Source: Symsagittifera roscoffensis
Taxonomy: Eukaryota; Xenacoelomorpha; Acoela; Convolutidae
Assembly (NCBI RefSeq): GCF_963678635.1
Contig: NC_087063.1
Coordinates: 35,750,540-35,810,539 of the forward strand
Reading direction: 5' to 3'
DNA: 60,000 bases
Positions 10,579 through 23,237 of the stretch are shown in pieces. The position numbers and the translations under genes are program-made. The first letter of the stretch is position 1. Each line of letters starts with the position of its first letter. Below the pieces are notes generated by a model, which was not told where the DNA came from, did not search any database, and saw nothing but the letters and a program-made list of their open reading frames with translations.

Positions 10579-11448
10579 GTATAAGAATCGGCGCCAGGCA
10601 AGGACGGGGTCCGCATGGTATACATTCGCAACGCATACTGGAAATGGAGGGAGAAAGTCATCCACCTGGTGATGAGAATGTTCACAACCAGAGCAGACCT
10701 GTGGGAAGAGTCTCTAACGAAAGGCCAATAGTACCATTGCACAAAAAAGGGAACATCAATGACGCCAACAATTTCCGAGGTGTGTGCCTGCTCTCAATGG
10801 GTAGTAGAATTCTAGCAAGAGTGATCGCAAACCGCCTGAGAACATGGAGCGAAGAACTCCAGGTTTTGGACGAAAACCAAAGCGGGTTTCGACCAGGCAG
10901 GTCCACGGCAGACGCAAGCCAGATCTTCATAAGGATAAGAGAGGACGTGGAAGATCTCAGGAGACGGAGGATAAGAGCCGGAATCTCAGTAGAAGCCAAC
11001 ACAGACCCAGAAGCCAGACTCTTAGACCTAACAAAAGCTTATCCGCGGGTCAGCAAACCGGTCCTGTGGGCGGTCTTAAGGCGCTACGCGATGGAAGGCC
11101 CCGTTTCTGGACACACTGATGGATTTGCATGAAGCCACAATCTATAGTATAAAGGGCAAAGAGGGCGACAGCGAAGAATGGACCCCCGAAAGAGGGTTAA
11201 GAGAAGGTTGCCCATCTTCGCCTTCATTGTTTAACATATACCACCAAGTGGTAATGCGGCAAGCTGAGAAAGCCAGACTAGACAGAGCCGAGGAGAAAGG
11301 TGCAAACGTCGGGATAGCGTGGACGTGGATGCCGGGAAACCGCTTCTCAGGAAAAAACATGGTAGAAACGCACAAAAGTGAAACCCAAACCGCACGAATA
11401 TCATTGTCTCTGTTCGCAGACGACACCACCCCCATCGGCGAGAAGTAA
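10579..11448 (+). pseudogene. LINE-A reverse transcriptase (copy 1, frameshifted)
   Basis: RT fingers and palm in fragments. Seen in order: APGKDG, VPLHKKG, GFRPGRSTAD, motif A LLDLTKAY, REGCPSSPSLFN and motif C LFADD. The motif A and C aspartates are intact. The frame changes near 10730, where GQK gives way to VPLHKKG, and again near 11100, where one extra C (ggccccg against ggcccg in copy 2) splits the domain. It could not make a full RT as it stands. Confidence 0.85.
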
Positions 11449-11458
11449 GAAATAGAGT

Positions 11459-11463
11459 GAATG
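11459..11463. other. Duplication junction with 5-bp filler
   Basis: gaatg lies between LINE-A sequence ending aaatagagt and FABP intron 2 sequence beginning aactctgagc. It matches neither parent at this position. Confidence 0.8.
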
Positions 11464-11553
11464 AACTCTGAGCTTTCTCAGCTTATTTTAGAGGAAAAAC
11501 CCATTATTTTCCTGGAAATTTTTTCTGGTCTCCAGTTTCGAGCTCTATCTTAG

Positions 11554-11764
11554 GTTCGTGTCTACATTTGAACTGTTGGAAGGGGGCAATATTCTGAAGC
11601 AGACTCTTAATCACGAACATGGAGAGGTGCCATCTGCTCGATTGTATCGGGAGGTAGACTCAATAGGCCACATGGTACTAACAGAGGAGTGCAATGGATA
11701 CAAGACCAGACGCATCTTCAAAAGAGTGCCTCATGTTCAGTCCAGTGAAGACGAACTCCTCTAA
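11554..11764 (+). pseudogene. Orphan terminal exon of the FABP-like gene
   Basis: Identical in reading frame to exon 3 at 1871-2081, with the same acceptor (ATCTTAG) and stop. Exons 1 and 2 are absent; the sequence 90 bp upstream is a truncated LINE. Expression as FABP is impossible from this site alone. It could still act as a 3' splice acceptor for transcripts entering from the FABP-like gene or from the LINE, giving an alternative last exon with a nearly identical product. Confidence 0.8.
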
Positions 11765-14620
11765 AAATTCATTCGAAAGTCGCTTGATGAAATACACTCG
11801 TACTCAAAACTTAAAGCTTTTGAACAATATATATCGACAGTTAGATCAAAAATGAAGTGCATTTGTTGTAACTTTTTAGTTATTTAAATAATTTTTTGAT
11901 AGTTCATAAAGTTTGCCCGCCTTTCTTTAGCCTTTCAAAACCCAAAATACTAAAAAATCAAATTTTGTCATAATTTTTTTTCGGCAACTAAATGTTTCAA
12001 AAAAGGCCAAAAATACGTTTTCAAGTACTTTTTGAGTACTTTTTCTGCGCATATAAAATTTAGTTAATTTTGGCGCAAAAAAGCATTTAGAAAATTTTAG
12101 GATTGGTCACCCATAAATGAGTGCCGTAAATGAGTGCTTTTGGGTGGTCAGGGTGTTGAATCCTTCAGAAGGGGCGTCCCCTTATATCCGATACATGCCC
12201 GTGATATCTTTGGCCTAAAATTAGTTTTTCAAGTTTATTTTTTGTAGTGTCTAGAAAAAAAACAGTTGAACTTGCTGGAATATCAATAAAAGTTTCAGGT
12301 CGAAAATCTATGCGAACGTGAAATTACCTGAAAGCAATTTATAAAATTTTCATTCTATGGAAATTTATGGATAGCGAGTCTGTGAAATTATTTAGTCACA
12401 CCACGCACAAAAACTGACAATGAAACTTCAAGCAAAACGTTTTTTTGTAGTTTTTCTAAGAACGTGGTCGAAACATTCTGCAATACTTGCAAAGCAACTG
12501 GTTATTCTTATTAGTTTTTGGATTTTTTCTTCTTAATTTTTGCATTTGAAACAATATTTGGAAGTACATGGTTTCATTTTTTTTCGAGTTTTTGGAAACA
12601 AGTAGGTAGCTTCAGTATAATTTCGAATCCTTTTGAGAAAAAAATAACTTGTACCGCTTAACTTTTTCGTTCTTAGGTGCTCTCAGCAATAAAAACCACA
12701 ATAAAATATCGAAAATTGCTTGATGAAATACACTCGTACTCAATGCTTAAAAGCTTTCTGAACAATATATATCGACAGTTAGATCAAAAATGAAGTGCTC
12801 TTGTTGTAACTTTTTAGTTATTTAGATAAATTTTTGATAGTTCATAAAGTTTGCCCGCCTTTCTTTAGCTTTTCAAAACCCAAAATACTAGAAAACCAAA
12901 CTTTGTCATAACTTTTTTCGCGGCAACTAAATGCTTCAAAAAAAGGCAAAAAAATACGTTTTCAAAACTTTTTGAATCTTCTGCACATATAAAATTTCGT
13001 TAGTTTTGGCGCCAAAAGTGCATTTAGAAAATTTTAGGAATGGTCACCCATAAATGAGTGCGTAAATGAGTGCTTTTGGGTGGTCAGGGTATTGAATCCT
13101 TCAGAAAGGGCGTCACCTTTTATCCGATACATGCCCGTGATATCTTTGGCCTAAAAATAGTTTTATAAGTTTATGATTTGTAGTGCCTAGAAAAAAACCG
13201 GTTGAGCTTGCTGGAATATCAACAAAAGTTTCAGGTCGAAAATCTATGCGAACGTGAAATTACCTGAAAACGATTTTGAAAATTTTCATTCTATGGAAAT
13301 TTATGGATAGACTGAGTTTTTCTATGGAAAAAAAATTATATTTTTCTTATCAGGAGAAAAAATATGTTTGTGACCGAGAAATAAACAACGTCGTGGTTAA
13401 CCCAACCCCATGAGTCGTGAAGACATTCCGTCAAATTTATGTTTTCCTCAAAAACCTTACATGAAATTGCATGATTGACTTTTTCTTTCCTTGATGCTAA
13501 GCCAGAGGTCAATCGATCTTGACAGTAGTCGATTTACGCGTATTTTAAATAAAACAAGGCAGTCCTAATTTTTATACCTATTTCTGACCATTTAGGGGTG
13601 GGGGAGTTCGTTAAAAACATCTTAAATTTAATAACGAAACAAGTAAAATCTATTATTTTTAAAAGCACTCTCTCAAACTCAAATTGGCGATACTAATCAA
13701 ATTCGCAGACTCACTTTTATCTACAGGTCTACTGGGCACTCAGTTAGTAATTTCAATTACAAAAATAACCAAAAGCTACTCAAGTGTTATTACCAATTTC
13801 AACTCAAGTACAATGCGTAGGCTTCCCTGTTTGTATCAATTATTCTGTAATGCTCGTTTATTATCCAGGTGCTTGCGTCAATCAATTCATTCAATTCATC
13901 AGAGTCTGGACTGGTGCGCAGAGGGGGCGGAGGAGTTTACTGCGGTTTAAACATAAGGTCTGAACTAGGTGATCTTCAGGATAGTTTCAGAACGGAAAAT
14001 TTCTCTTGTTCAGAAATGCTTCAGACCTGTTTCAATTATGAAGTTATTCTGAAATCAAAATCTGAAACAGTCCTGTAAAAGCTGTAACAGTCCTCAAATC
14101 AGAAACAGGTCTTGAATGTATGCGAAATTACTCTGAAATTAGCCTGAAGTTTTGTGTGCTTTAAAAGAGCTGCAACATCATTTTTTGGTTGGACTAAAAA
14201 TGTATTCAAAACTTATTTTTTGAAAGTTCCTCCAGAAAATCCTAGAACCGTCCATATAGGAGCAAAAATGTTTCAACTTTTTATTATTGCCGTTGAATTG
14301 ATTAGATAGGACTGTATTTCAAAATATTATGATATTGCAATTAGTTGGGGCGATTTATGCACGAGCGAAAGAAACGATATGCCAACTACTCAGCGTTTTT
14401 CAAATAACTGCAGTTAGTGCGTTACTTATTCAAGATCTTTGTTGGCTATGTTTCCAACAAGCATCCAGCATCGGACATAGTGAGTCTCGCGCTACCGAAC
14501 TTTCAAATGAGCGGCGGATATTTTGCAACTTCACCACCGCTCCGCACGTTAACCATGCTTTACGCTTAAGGAGTAGTACTGAAGTAGGTAAATGTCGTAG
14601 CAAACCTCAAAACCAATCAA

Positions 14621-15714
14621 GCCTTATAACTCCATTATCTTATACTTATGAAATGAAGAATGAAAATTTTTAGCGGTTTTTTTTCTCTAGCCAACTGCAA
14701 TATTTAGCGGAAAAAAATTTATATGAAAATTTTGGTGCCCTTTCTCTAGTTGCTAATCGAGTTTTGATTCATAATATTTTTTTTTGGTACGGGGTGGAGT
14801 TTTTTGGGGAGGGATAGCTCAATAAATACTTGAGGCATGTTTATAACCACAATATATTTTGCAATATCAAAACTTAAAGTTTACTTTCTGAGTGAAAAAA
14901 ATGCATGCAATGAAGAATTTTTTGTCTTAAAAGAAAAAATTGAAAAATACTATTGCGTACATTATTGAGGTGATGCGGATAATAATTTTTTGTGATCAGA
15001 TACAAAAAAGTGCACCAATCCTAGTACTTTGCTTTCTTCGGGACAATGGCCACCCAAACAAAAAATTAGGTTTCGATTTTTTTAGCCAAAAATTTTTTCT
15101 CTTTTCTGATAAAACAAACTCAATATGGTCAATTGATTGCGGGTTATGAGCACATAAACCATCATCTGCTTGTATTTGATAATGTATTTTGAATAAATTT
15201 TGCTCGGCGGATTGCTCAAATGGTCATTACGTGGGTTGTTCCTGAATTTAAGTTACGACCATTGGACACAAGGAGGAATTCAAATTCAGTTGTATTTTGT
15301 TGTGTTATAGTATTTTTTTGTTTTACTTGCATAATCAGGTACCAGAAATAAACTTCGGAATGTGTGGAGTAAATCTCTAGAAAAAACTAGAGCATTTTCT
15401 ATTTTTAATTGAACGATATTCAATTTTTCTCAAAAAGTTTTCCCTAGTATTGAGAAACCCGGTCGAAACCTTTTGAGTTTTAGGCTAATTTTAAGCAAGT
15501 AAAGCAATTATATACATAAAAAAAGTCATTTTAGCCAAAAAAACTCAATTTTTTTAAATAAAAAACTAGTTTTGAAAGCTTAGTTGGTGCTTCTCTGGCA
15601 AAAAAATTCTTAGCAAAATAGAAAAAATATGGAAAAAAAATTGAAAATTAATTTGTTTGTTATGATATTTTTGAAAACAACTGCTGTCAAGTATGCCTAA
15701 GTCATTAAGTCCCT
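14621..15714. other. 1.1-kb block present only in unit 2
   Basis: AT-rich, with long A and T runs. A 69-codon open frame at 14940-15149 has no family features. In unit 1 this position holds only 23 bp that match the 290-bp repeat at 2669, so either unit 1 lost the block or unit 2 gained it. Confidence 0.7.
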
Positions 15715-16989
15715 GCGAGTCTGTGAAATTATTTAGTCACACCACGCACAAAAACTGACGCTGAAACTTCAAGCGAAAAGTTTTTTTGGAGTTTTTCTAA
15801 GAACGTGGTCGAAACATTCTGCAATACTTGCAAAGCAACTGGTTATTTTTATTAGATTTTGGATTTTTTCTTCTTATTTTTTGCATTTGAACCAATATTT
15901 GGAAGTACATGGTTTTTTTTTCGAGTTTTTGGAAACAAGTAGGTAGCTTCAGTATAATTTTGAATCCTTTTGAGAAAAAAAAATATTTTTTTTTCTCATT
16001 TTTTTATTTCAACTTTTCCACCAAAACAATTTGAAGGCAATCTTAGACAAATTGTCCCTATGCAACCAGTTAAACTATTTTTAAGCTTAAAGGTCTGACG
16101 TTTCAAAAATTGTATTTTAAAATTGCTAATCGTTGGTGATAATGAAACTTTTATTATACATACCTCAAAGCTATTTTGTATTTACCACATTATGACTATC
16201 AATTTTGTAACCGTGTCTGGCGTGGTCATTCACAAATTTTTTTCAGCCAGCTATGGCTTGAAATGAAGAAAAATGTTCGTGCTGGATACAATTTGTGTAG
16301 AAACTAATGCTTTACAATAACTGGAAAAAAATGCTTAACCTCTGATTTCAAAAGTAAGCTCTGACATCATACCACTTCACTTGAGTTTTTGGCCGTTGAA
16401 GAAATTTTTTCCCGTTGAATCTAAATTTTTTTAATTGAGTGATATATTGTTATTTTTCCACAAATTGAATCAATCACAGTTCGGCTCAATAATACGTCCC
16501 TTCTGAAAGAGAACAAAAATTTACGGTGTAGATTAGTTTATCCCCCCACGTGGTTTTTGGTCAAAGATGGTTTTGGTTCAAACGGAGTGCAACATTAAAG
16601 CTTCTTCAATTGATCTGGAATGAAAAATTTCTCGAAAAAGTTTTGTCAATTTTCTCCAAACTTTAATGAAGCCATCCCACCACCCAAAAAACCAACAGGA
16701 AAAAAATCAAAACTTTTTGTAAGATATTGAAAAATGGTTGAGTTTTCAGTCAATTTTTATCTCTTTCTGTTGATTTGATGGCTGAGATGACTTTTTTCAG
16801 CAAATTCGAATGATGTTTTTTTGACTTTGACAAAATTGTATTTTAAGTCTTTTTTTTTCACTCCAAGTTATTTGAAAAAGCATCAATATTGCATAACGAT
16901 TGACCACAAACCATCGTTCGCTGCGACGAATACTATGATGGTAAATGTCTAGGCAACTAGTCCGGCAAGCTGTCGCAGTTGTTTTGGAC

Positions 16990-17426
16990 GGGGCCTAGGA
17001 AATAAGACGAAAAGCAAATTAGACGTGACCAACAAAAACGAATTTAGACGTCGATGCAAAACTACAAATATGGGAAATTAGGCGTAATTGTATTGTTTCA
17101 TGTCTCAAATTTGTTTACTGACTACAATTAACTTTTGTTCAGCTTTCTTAAATGCAAATCATCTTCTCACATGCGGCAACTTTCATATTCTGCATTTTTC
17201 AAATGCCGCAATTGTATAATTTATGCATTTCAATTGATATAAACATTTTGATATGCAATGGGATCATATATTATTTTTGTAATTATGAAAACTTGGTTTA
17301 AGCAATAAGTTTTGTTAGCCCTTTGCTTTCCGTCTAAAATGCTTGTTTTGAAAAAAACACTTTAACTTCTAAATTCGTTTTTGTTGGTCACGTCTAACTT
17401 GCCTATCGTCTAATTTTCTAACCCCC
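16990..17426. mobile_element. hAT-like non-autonomous MITE, unit 2 copy
   Basis: Counterpart of 6389-6826 with identical termini and flanks (ttttggac at 16982-16989, ttttggat after the right end). It differs by one base in an A-run. No coding capacity. Confidence 0.75.
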
Positions 17427-17915
17427 TTTTGGATGAGATTCATAGCACATTGTGTCTCAGCTGATTTGTTTCGCGTGCTTATAAAATAGAAAAAATGGTG
17501 TTTATTTATCAATTAGATACAATAAGACAAATGATTAGCATACGCACAGACCCAGAATATCAAAGATAGGATTTAAGCATAACTTACGTCGGTTTTACTG
17601 CTTGAATTTGCTATTTAATTCTAGGGGAAGATTGTTCACATAAGCCGATAGTTCACTTGGTTGAAAGTATTTTTTTTCAACCGATTGGATTTGAGCATAA
17701 TTTACGCACATTCTTACATTTCTTACATTCCAACAACTCTACAATAACTGATCCGACTTTCAAAGGAAAATGAAAAAAATCCGTGCTGTAGGCGGTTTTT
17801 TTTCCAGCTAACTTTCTATATTTTAACTAACTATTTTGACAAAATTTTGTGTTATTATCCAAAGAGTATTGTTGTCGTGAGCTCAAATTTAAAAAAGTTT
17901 TTCACCTGTGATCTC

Positions 17916-17949
17916 TTTGCCAATTTGCCAAAATTGGCAAATTGGCAAA
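17916..17949. repeat. Hairpin of gccaattt/aaattggc, unit 2
   Basis: The equivalent of 7316-7349, here with a stem of about 15 bp and only a four-base loop. It could fold in DNA or RNA. No function can be read from it. Confidence 0.7.
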
Positions 17950-18414
17950 CATTAAAAAATGGGTGCTTAAACATCGCCAATTTGCCAACTAAAGACGCCT
18001 AGCGCGCCTTAAGCGGAGATTAACGCATCAGCGGAGATTGACTCTTTTCCACCCACTTTCGAGTTTTCGATTTTTAATGTTGTTCTACGTGTAATTATGG
18101 CTAAACGCGTAAGCTTGCGATGTTAAGTATGTTCAACAAATATGTCCACATATTAGTGTTAGTTTGTTCACCATGCCAAAATTATTGCAATATGACAATG
18201 ATAGAAAAATTTTTAAAAGAGAAATTCAAAAAGTGAGGGGAAACCGGAGATTTAATCCCTGTTTGAAATTGTTTTAAATTCAATTGAGGCATGCTACTTG
18301 AACAATGTTTTTCTTGCCAATATTCTAAATACTTTACTTTGTGCTTAACATAGCGTGTGGAGTATTTTTTATCACAAAAATTTTTTATTTTTTTTTTCGT
18401 TTTTTTTTTTTGTA

Positions 18415-20983
18415 AATTTAATTATTTTTTTTAAGGTAGTAGGAAAGTTCAAGAATTTGCTTTACGAGCAGTCTTCTTTTACTACCGAACAAATATTTGT
18501 TAAAGTTGAGCTTATAATCATCATTTTTTATCTGCATATCAACACAAGTCATCTGGTTTCATGAAGTACCCCCCAGTCGTGTCGTACAATCGTTCAGATC
18601 TATCTTTCAATAAAAAGTAACGCTTTTAAAAGCATGAGAGCTGCACCAAAACATCTTATTTTGATATTCAAATATCTGAACGATGGAAACCACGAAATGC
18701 ATATTTTAAAATTTGATTAGACTAATTACAGCTACCGGAAGCAAAAAATCATGCAATGGAAAGAGATAAAACTTTGAAAGGAGTCAGGGCAAAAATTTCA
18801 AAACTGTCAAACCATTAATAAGATAAGATCAGTGGAATAGCTAAATAAATATATTCATAATGAATACCAAGAAATGCGAGTGGTAATATAATTGAAGGTT
18901 TTTAAGAGGAAGATACTTCTGAAAAAGGCTGAAATAGTCAGAACAAGCAGTACTTTCTCAAAAATTGAAGTTGCTTATTGTCTCTATAAATGGTTTTTTT
19001 TCCAAGGCGCTCTCACTTTTCGCTTTTATTTGAATTTCTACGACATGAAATTGAAAATTATGACACTTTTGAAAGTTTTCGAGCTTATGGGTTCGGAAAA
19101 CTAAGGTGGGTGTCTGAAACGTGATTTTTAAATAAACACTTTTAAAATTGTTGTTCTTATTTTTTCATTTTTATTTCTTCTTTGGTTAATGATTTCAATT
19201 TTTTTTCTTCTTTGATCGCTCCTGTTTTTTTTTAGGTTCAAGGGTTTCGTTTTTCGTTGATCTGTCGGCTTCAATTATACAGATATAAGTTACTTTGAAG
19301 AAGGCGTGCTTGAGGTATCAAAAGAGAAAATGGGAAAATATGCTCCTTCTCTTAGCTACACGACTGCACGCCAACTGATGTCGCCTTGTCCAAATGTTGT
19401 ACCCAGAATTCTAACCAAGTAAGTTTATATATTCAAAACACGTACGTCTCAATTAACCACAAGACTGCTACAAATGCCCAACTTAATTAAGATCACTCCA
19501 ATCTATGCGAAACCCCACCCATTATACCCACCTTCATCCAACGCGTCAGAGCGTAAATTTATCAGGGCACACAACTCGGAGAGAGAGAGAGAAAGATTCA
19601 ATTTAGACTAGCATCTCTGGCTAAGTCTGGTTATTGCGCTTCATTAAACTAGAGTTACAATTAAAAAGAGATGTAATTATTGATACCTACCCGAAGAAAT
19701 AAGTTATCAACTAGCGCCCTCCCCTCTATCATCCCTTAAGCCCACAACCCACCTCCCAACTGTGAACGCCAAGTTTAATTTCACCGAACAAAGTTGAGAG
19801 AGGGTCTCTTAATTACAGCACATAAAGAATCATTTCACATGCTTTTTACTATCGCGACCATCCTGCATGGAGACTAAACTAATTAAATCTGCTCTGAGCT
19901 GCTTCGTTTCCAAAATTAATTCAATTTTTCTTCTTTTTACTCTATGTGAAATCCTTGCAGTACGATTTTATTTCAGATTTTTCTCCAAGTTACGGCTATT
20001 AGCGAAGGTTTTAAGACTAATTAGAATTTTATTAAGAAAATTTACTGTGATAGAAAAAAAACACGGAATACATTTTGAAACAATATTTTCGTTTCAATGC
20101 AAATTACTGGCAAAATACAGACTGAGGCTGTTCAAATGCCAGAGAAACAAACGTATTGACAATTTTAGTATAGATTCAAGTGGAAATGGCGCTGCCAGTT
20201 GACCACAACTTCACCGTGAAGTAAACCTTAGATTACTATTTTATGAAATTTATGGGAAAAAAATTGAAAAAATGAATCAATAAAGAAATGTGAAATTTTT
20301 TTATTACTTTTGGGCCTGTCAACGAAATTGATTTTGTTTAATATTTGACATTTTGTTCATTTAAACCATATTTTAGAAACATCATCTCTATTTGAATTCC
20401 ATTTGATAGTTTTTACAAGCCTCCCTGTTATACAAGTTGGCGAACTAGAGAGTGGAGCTCAGATGAAGTTCTTTGTTTTATTTGGATTAAGCTGGCCGAA
20501 CAAAAGTGTAATCAGATAAAAACTGACAAAAGTTTGCCTGCATTTGAAATTTATTGATGACCTATCATACTTAATGCGTATTCAGTGTAGTCCCAGTTGT
20601 TAGTGAAGCCTTTGAGAGTTAGTAGTATCGGAATTGACATTTGAAGACGACCCAAAATCAAAGAAAAAAAATAAATCATACCAAATACCTTTTTATGCAG
20701 TTGCCTATCTTCATTTCTGCACCAAATGTGAGTAAAAACCTAAATTCTATAATTTTTCTCGGCTCATACTTTTTTTGAATTGATCTGATGTTTTTTTAAC
20801 CAATCATTGTCAGATGGCGACTAAAAATCCATAGCCTTCTAGATGTTGCAGTCCGAAACAAAAAATTCTGAGCATAACTACACGTTTTGGCCCGTCTTTA
20901 ATACGAAAACCCAGATTGACGGCGCAAACAAAACAAGCACTGCGCGGCATTAATTACGGCAATATTTAGAAACACACGAAAAC
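18415..20983. other. 2.57-kb block present only in unit 2
   Basis: Starts after the shared T-run and ends just before tttgatatccatttttcg. It looks single-copy in this window. It contains the candidate exon 19283-19418, a short (GA)n tract at 19580-19594 and a comparatively less AT-rich stretch to 19830. I see no transposon ends or target-site duplications, which favours deletion from unit 1 over insertion here. Confidence 0.75.
19283..19418 (+). CDS. Candidate internal exon of an unrecognised host gene
   Basis: A 136-nt open frame lies between a tatacag acceptor (AG at 19281-19282) and a strong gtaagt donor at 19419. In frame it reads DISYFEEGVLEVSKEKMGKY followed by APSLSYTTARQLMSPCPN and VVPRILT. 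Codon choice and amino-acid composition look coding, in contrast to the AT-rich flanks. A stop lies upstream in the same frame (19258), consistent with an exon boundary. I do not recognise the family. No partner exons were identified nearby, and the exon is absent from unit 1. Confidence 0.45.
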
Positions 20984-20992
20984 TTTGATATC

Positions 20993-21385
20993 CATTTTTC
21001 GAATATACCATGTGATGAAATTTACTACGCTTGTTTGCGGTATGCATTTATTGTTCCAACATTTGAAAGAACACGGAATATTTATGCTTGTTGTAGTTTT
21101 TTGTCGATTTTCGGCTATCGAAATAATAGTTTTTAACAAAAAAAAAGTTTATGCCTCGTTGAAGATATCGACTCCCCAAAATCAAATTTTGAAGAAATTT
21201 AACAACAATCCCCTTATGCAAAGTTTCGGGAGTTTAAAATTGCCAATTTGGCTATGCTGTGGACTATTTTATGCGCTCTTTGAAAATTTTATCCATAATA
21301 TTGAAAGCGTAACGCGATTTATTTATGCGTGGCAAAAAATCCCGCATTACAAAATCGTTCCAAATTGATTTGAGGCTAGCTAATC
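20993..21385 (+). repeat. Dispersed repeat family D, unit 2 copy
   Basis: Counterpart of 7851-8230. Here the frame is open over 127 codons because one A is missing from an A-run. Open length alone does not make it a gene, since the diverged relative at 26900-27410 shows no codon-like constraint. Confidence 0.65.
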
Positions 21386-23237
21386 AGTCGTATTAATTTT
21401 GTATAATTCATTGTTTCTCAATTGATGTTTGATATATTCTAAAATTTACAGTTTTTCAACAATTTAAAACAATATATATTGAAAAACTGATTATTGAACT
21501 ATTCGATATGGATTAATGGGGAGTCGGAATTTTCAGGGTTTTTGCAGTGTCTTGTCTCTGATTTAGTTTCTGATCAGAGTTGAAATTTGGCACTGTGTAA
21601 AGTCTGATGCAGTACTCGGATGATAAAGAAACTTCAATTTTACAGTACTGATTTTCGCTGGAAGACTTATCCGAGGACTGATTTGCACTGCGAGACCAAA
21701 TTTAAAATTTTACAAGACTGATTGTTCGTATATCAGAGCAAGCCTTGAATGCAAGCCGACTGCACTTTAAGACCAGGTGAATTGTTTTTTTTTGGTTGAG
21801 AAATTGACAAATTATTTGAAAAAAAAAATGAATTATATTTTTTTTAAAACTTTTTTCTTCAGTTTATTCCCCATCACTCTCATGAGAACAAAAAAGGGAT
21901 ATCATTAGCGTCCTAATGATCAAATGTCCTATGAGCAAATGGTTTGCTTCAAATTAGTTCGTCGCTTATGCGTGTTATCAGAACGCATTATAGCGCTCGT
22001 TTAGTTTTTCCAATTTGTTTTTCTACAATTGAACTCCGGAAAACAATATTTTTATATGGTATAGAAAAATTTCATCGAAAATGTTTAGTTGAAAAATCGG
22101 AAATTGGCTGAGTAAAAAAAACGGCCCGAGTACAAAAAACGGCCTAAGTTTTCCGTTTTTTTAAGCAAATTTGAATTATAAATGAGGCAGTAAAGCATAA
22201 AACAAGAATTAGCAATAGACCGACTAAAGCTGAAACGGATAATCACATCCAAAATTTTTTGTTGAGCATTGAAAGGCGAGAAGGGTACCGTCCTATTTTC
22301 TATATAATGTTCTCATAGTGTCCGTTTTGTTAGTTATCAGAAGCATTCTGAATGATAATCTCATAACGTCCTTTTGTAAACTTTCTGAAACTTTAAGTCT
22401 CATAACATACATTTTTGCGTGTTATCTAACAATTTACTCCTTTTCTGTCAGCTATTACTTTTTTTGTATTGTAGTCTTGTAACGACCCTGTTCGATCAAA
22501 ATATCCTTTCTGCTACCTTATCTTAACCTTCTTGTGAGATATTTTCATAACGTTTTTGTTAAGTTATATTCTGTTACTTTTGTTGATTTTTCAAATTTGT
22601 GTATGTTACAACCTGCTGAAACTTTCAGCATGGTTTAATCAGCCGACTTTGTTGTTCTTAAACTTAAATAGTTCCGTTTTGTATAAAACGAATTCATGTT
22701 TATTTTTCGTATAATTATAATGTCAGTGATATAACCAAATTTGATAGCTAGCCTAAATCAGGTCAGATTAAACGTTGAAATTGATGAGTAAAGTAAAAAA
22801 AAGAAAGAATCCCCAGCTTTTTGTATATCAAGTTCTGGTGTTTTTGCTCAAACGTTGATGTAATAATGAAAAAAAAACGTATTCGATTCAGAAGCGGATC
22901 TAGGATTTTCTTGAAGGGGGGACGGATTTTCAAAATTGTTGAAGACTTTGTCGACCTTTTTTTTAACCTTAGGTCGACCAAATTGATTTTCCGATCACTC
23001 CCAGATCACTATAAGGACCCTAATTTAATCAAATGCTTGCGCCGCAGCAAAACAGGTCAAAAAAGCCGTTTGGACACTTTTTGAAAAATTTTGGTTAAAA
23101 AATTGCGTTCTTTTCTCGGCGCGCGCTCCCCTTCAAAATAAGTATACTTTTTGGTGCCCACGGTGCTTTTAGTGAAACTTTAGGTTTGATCGGCCTTAAA
23201 GGGATGTCATAAAAATAATACCAAAGGGAGGGATCCT

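Larger units (their letters stand above)
1781..11458 (+). repeat. Tandem segmental duplication, unit 1
   Basis: This 9678-bp unit is nearly identical to 11464-24615 once two unit-2-only blocks are removed. Its left end lies in FABP-like intron 2, 90 bp before exon 3. Its right end lies inside the LINE-A reverse transcriptase. The offset is 9683 at the left and stays almost constant to about 4900. Sequence agreement looks high throughout, pointing to a recent event. Unit 1 alone has a 166-bp tandem repeat at 5986-6313. Confidence 0.93.
10075..11458 (+). mobile_element. LINE-A copy 1, truncated at both ends
   Basis: Non-LTR retrotransposon remnant. The 5' end is missing: no endonuclease domain precedes the linker. 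The 3' end is cut by the duplication junction, a few bases after the RT FADD box. It is clearly GC-richer than its surroundings. It agrees closely with 23232-24615 and is extended there by the rest of the element. Confidence 0.9.

Noticed and set aside
9938-11002. Minus-strand open frames opposite LINE-A
   Set aside because: They are mirror frames of the GC-rich LINE coding strand. The plus strand has ordered RT motifs and the minus strand has none.
18355-20202. Open frames at 18355, 18892 and 19867 as small genes
   Set aside because: They are rich in Phe, Leu, Ile and Lys from AT-rich DNA, with no domain, no start context and no partner exons.
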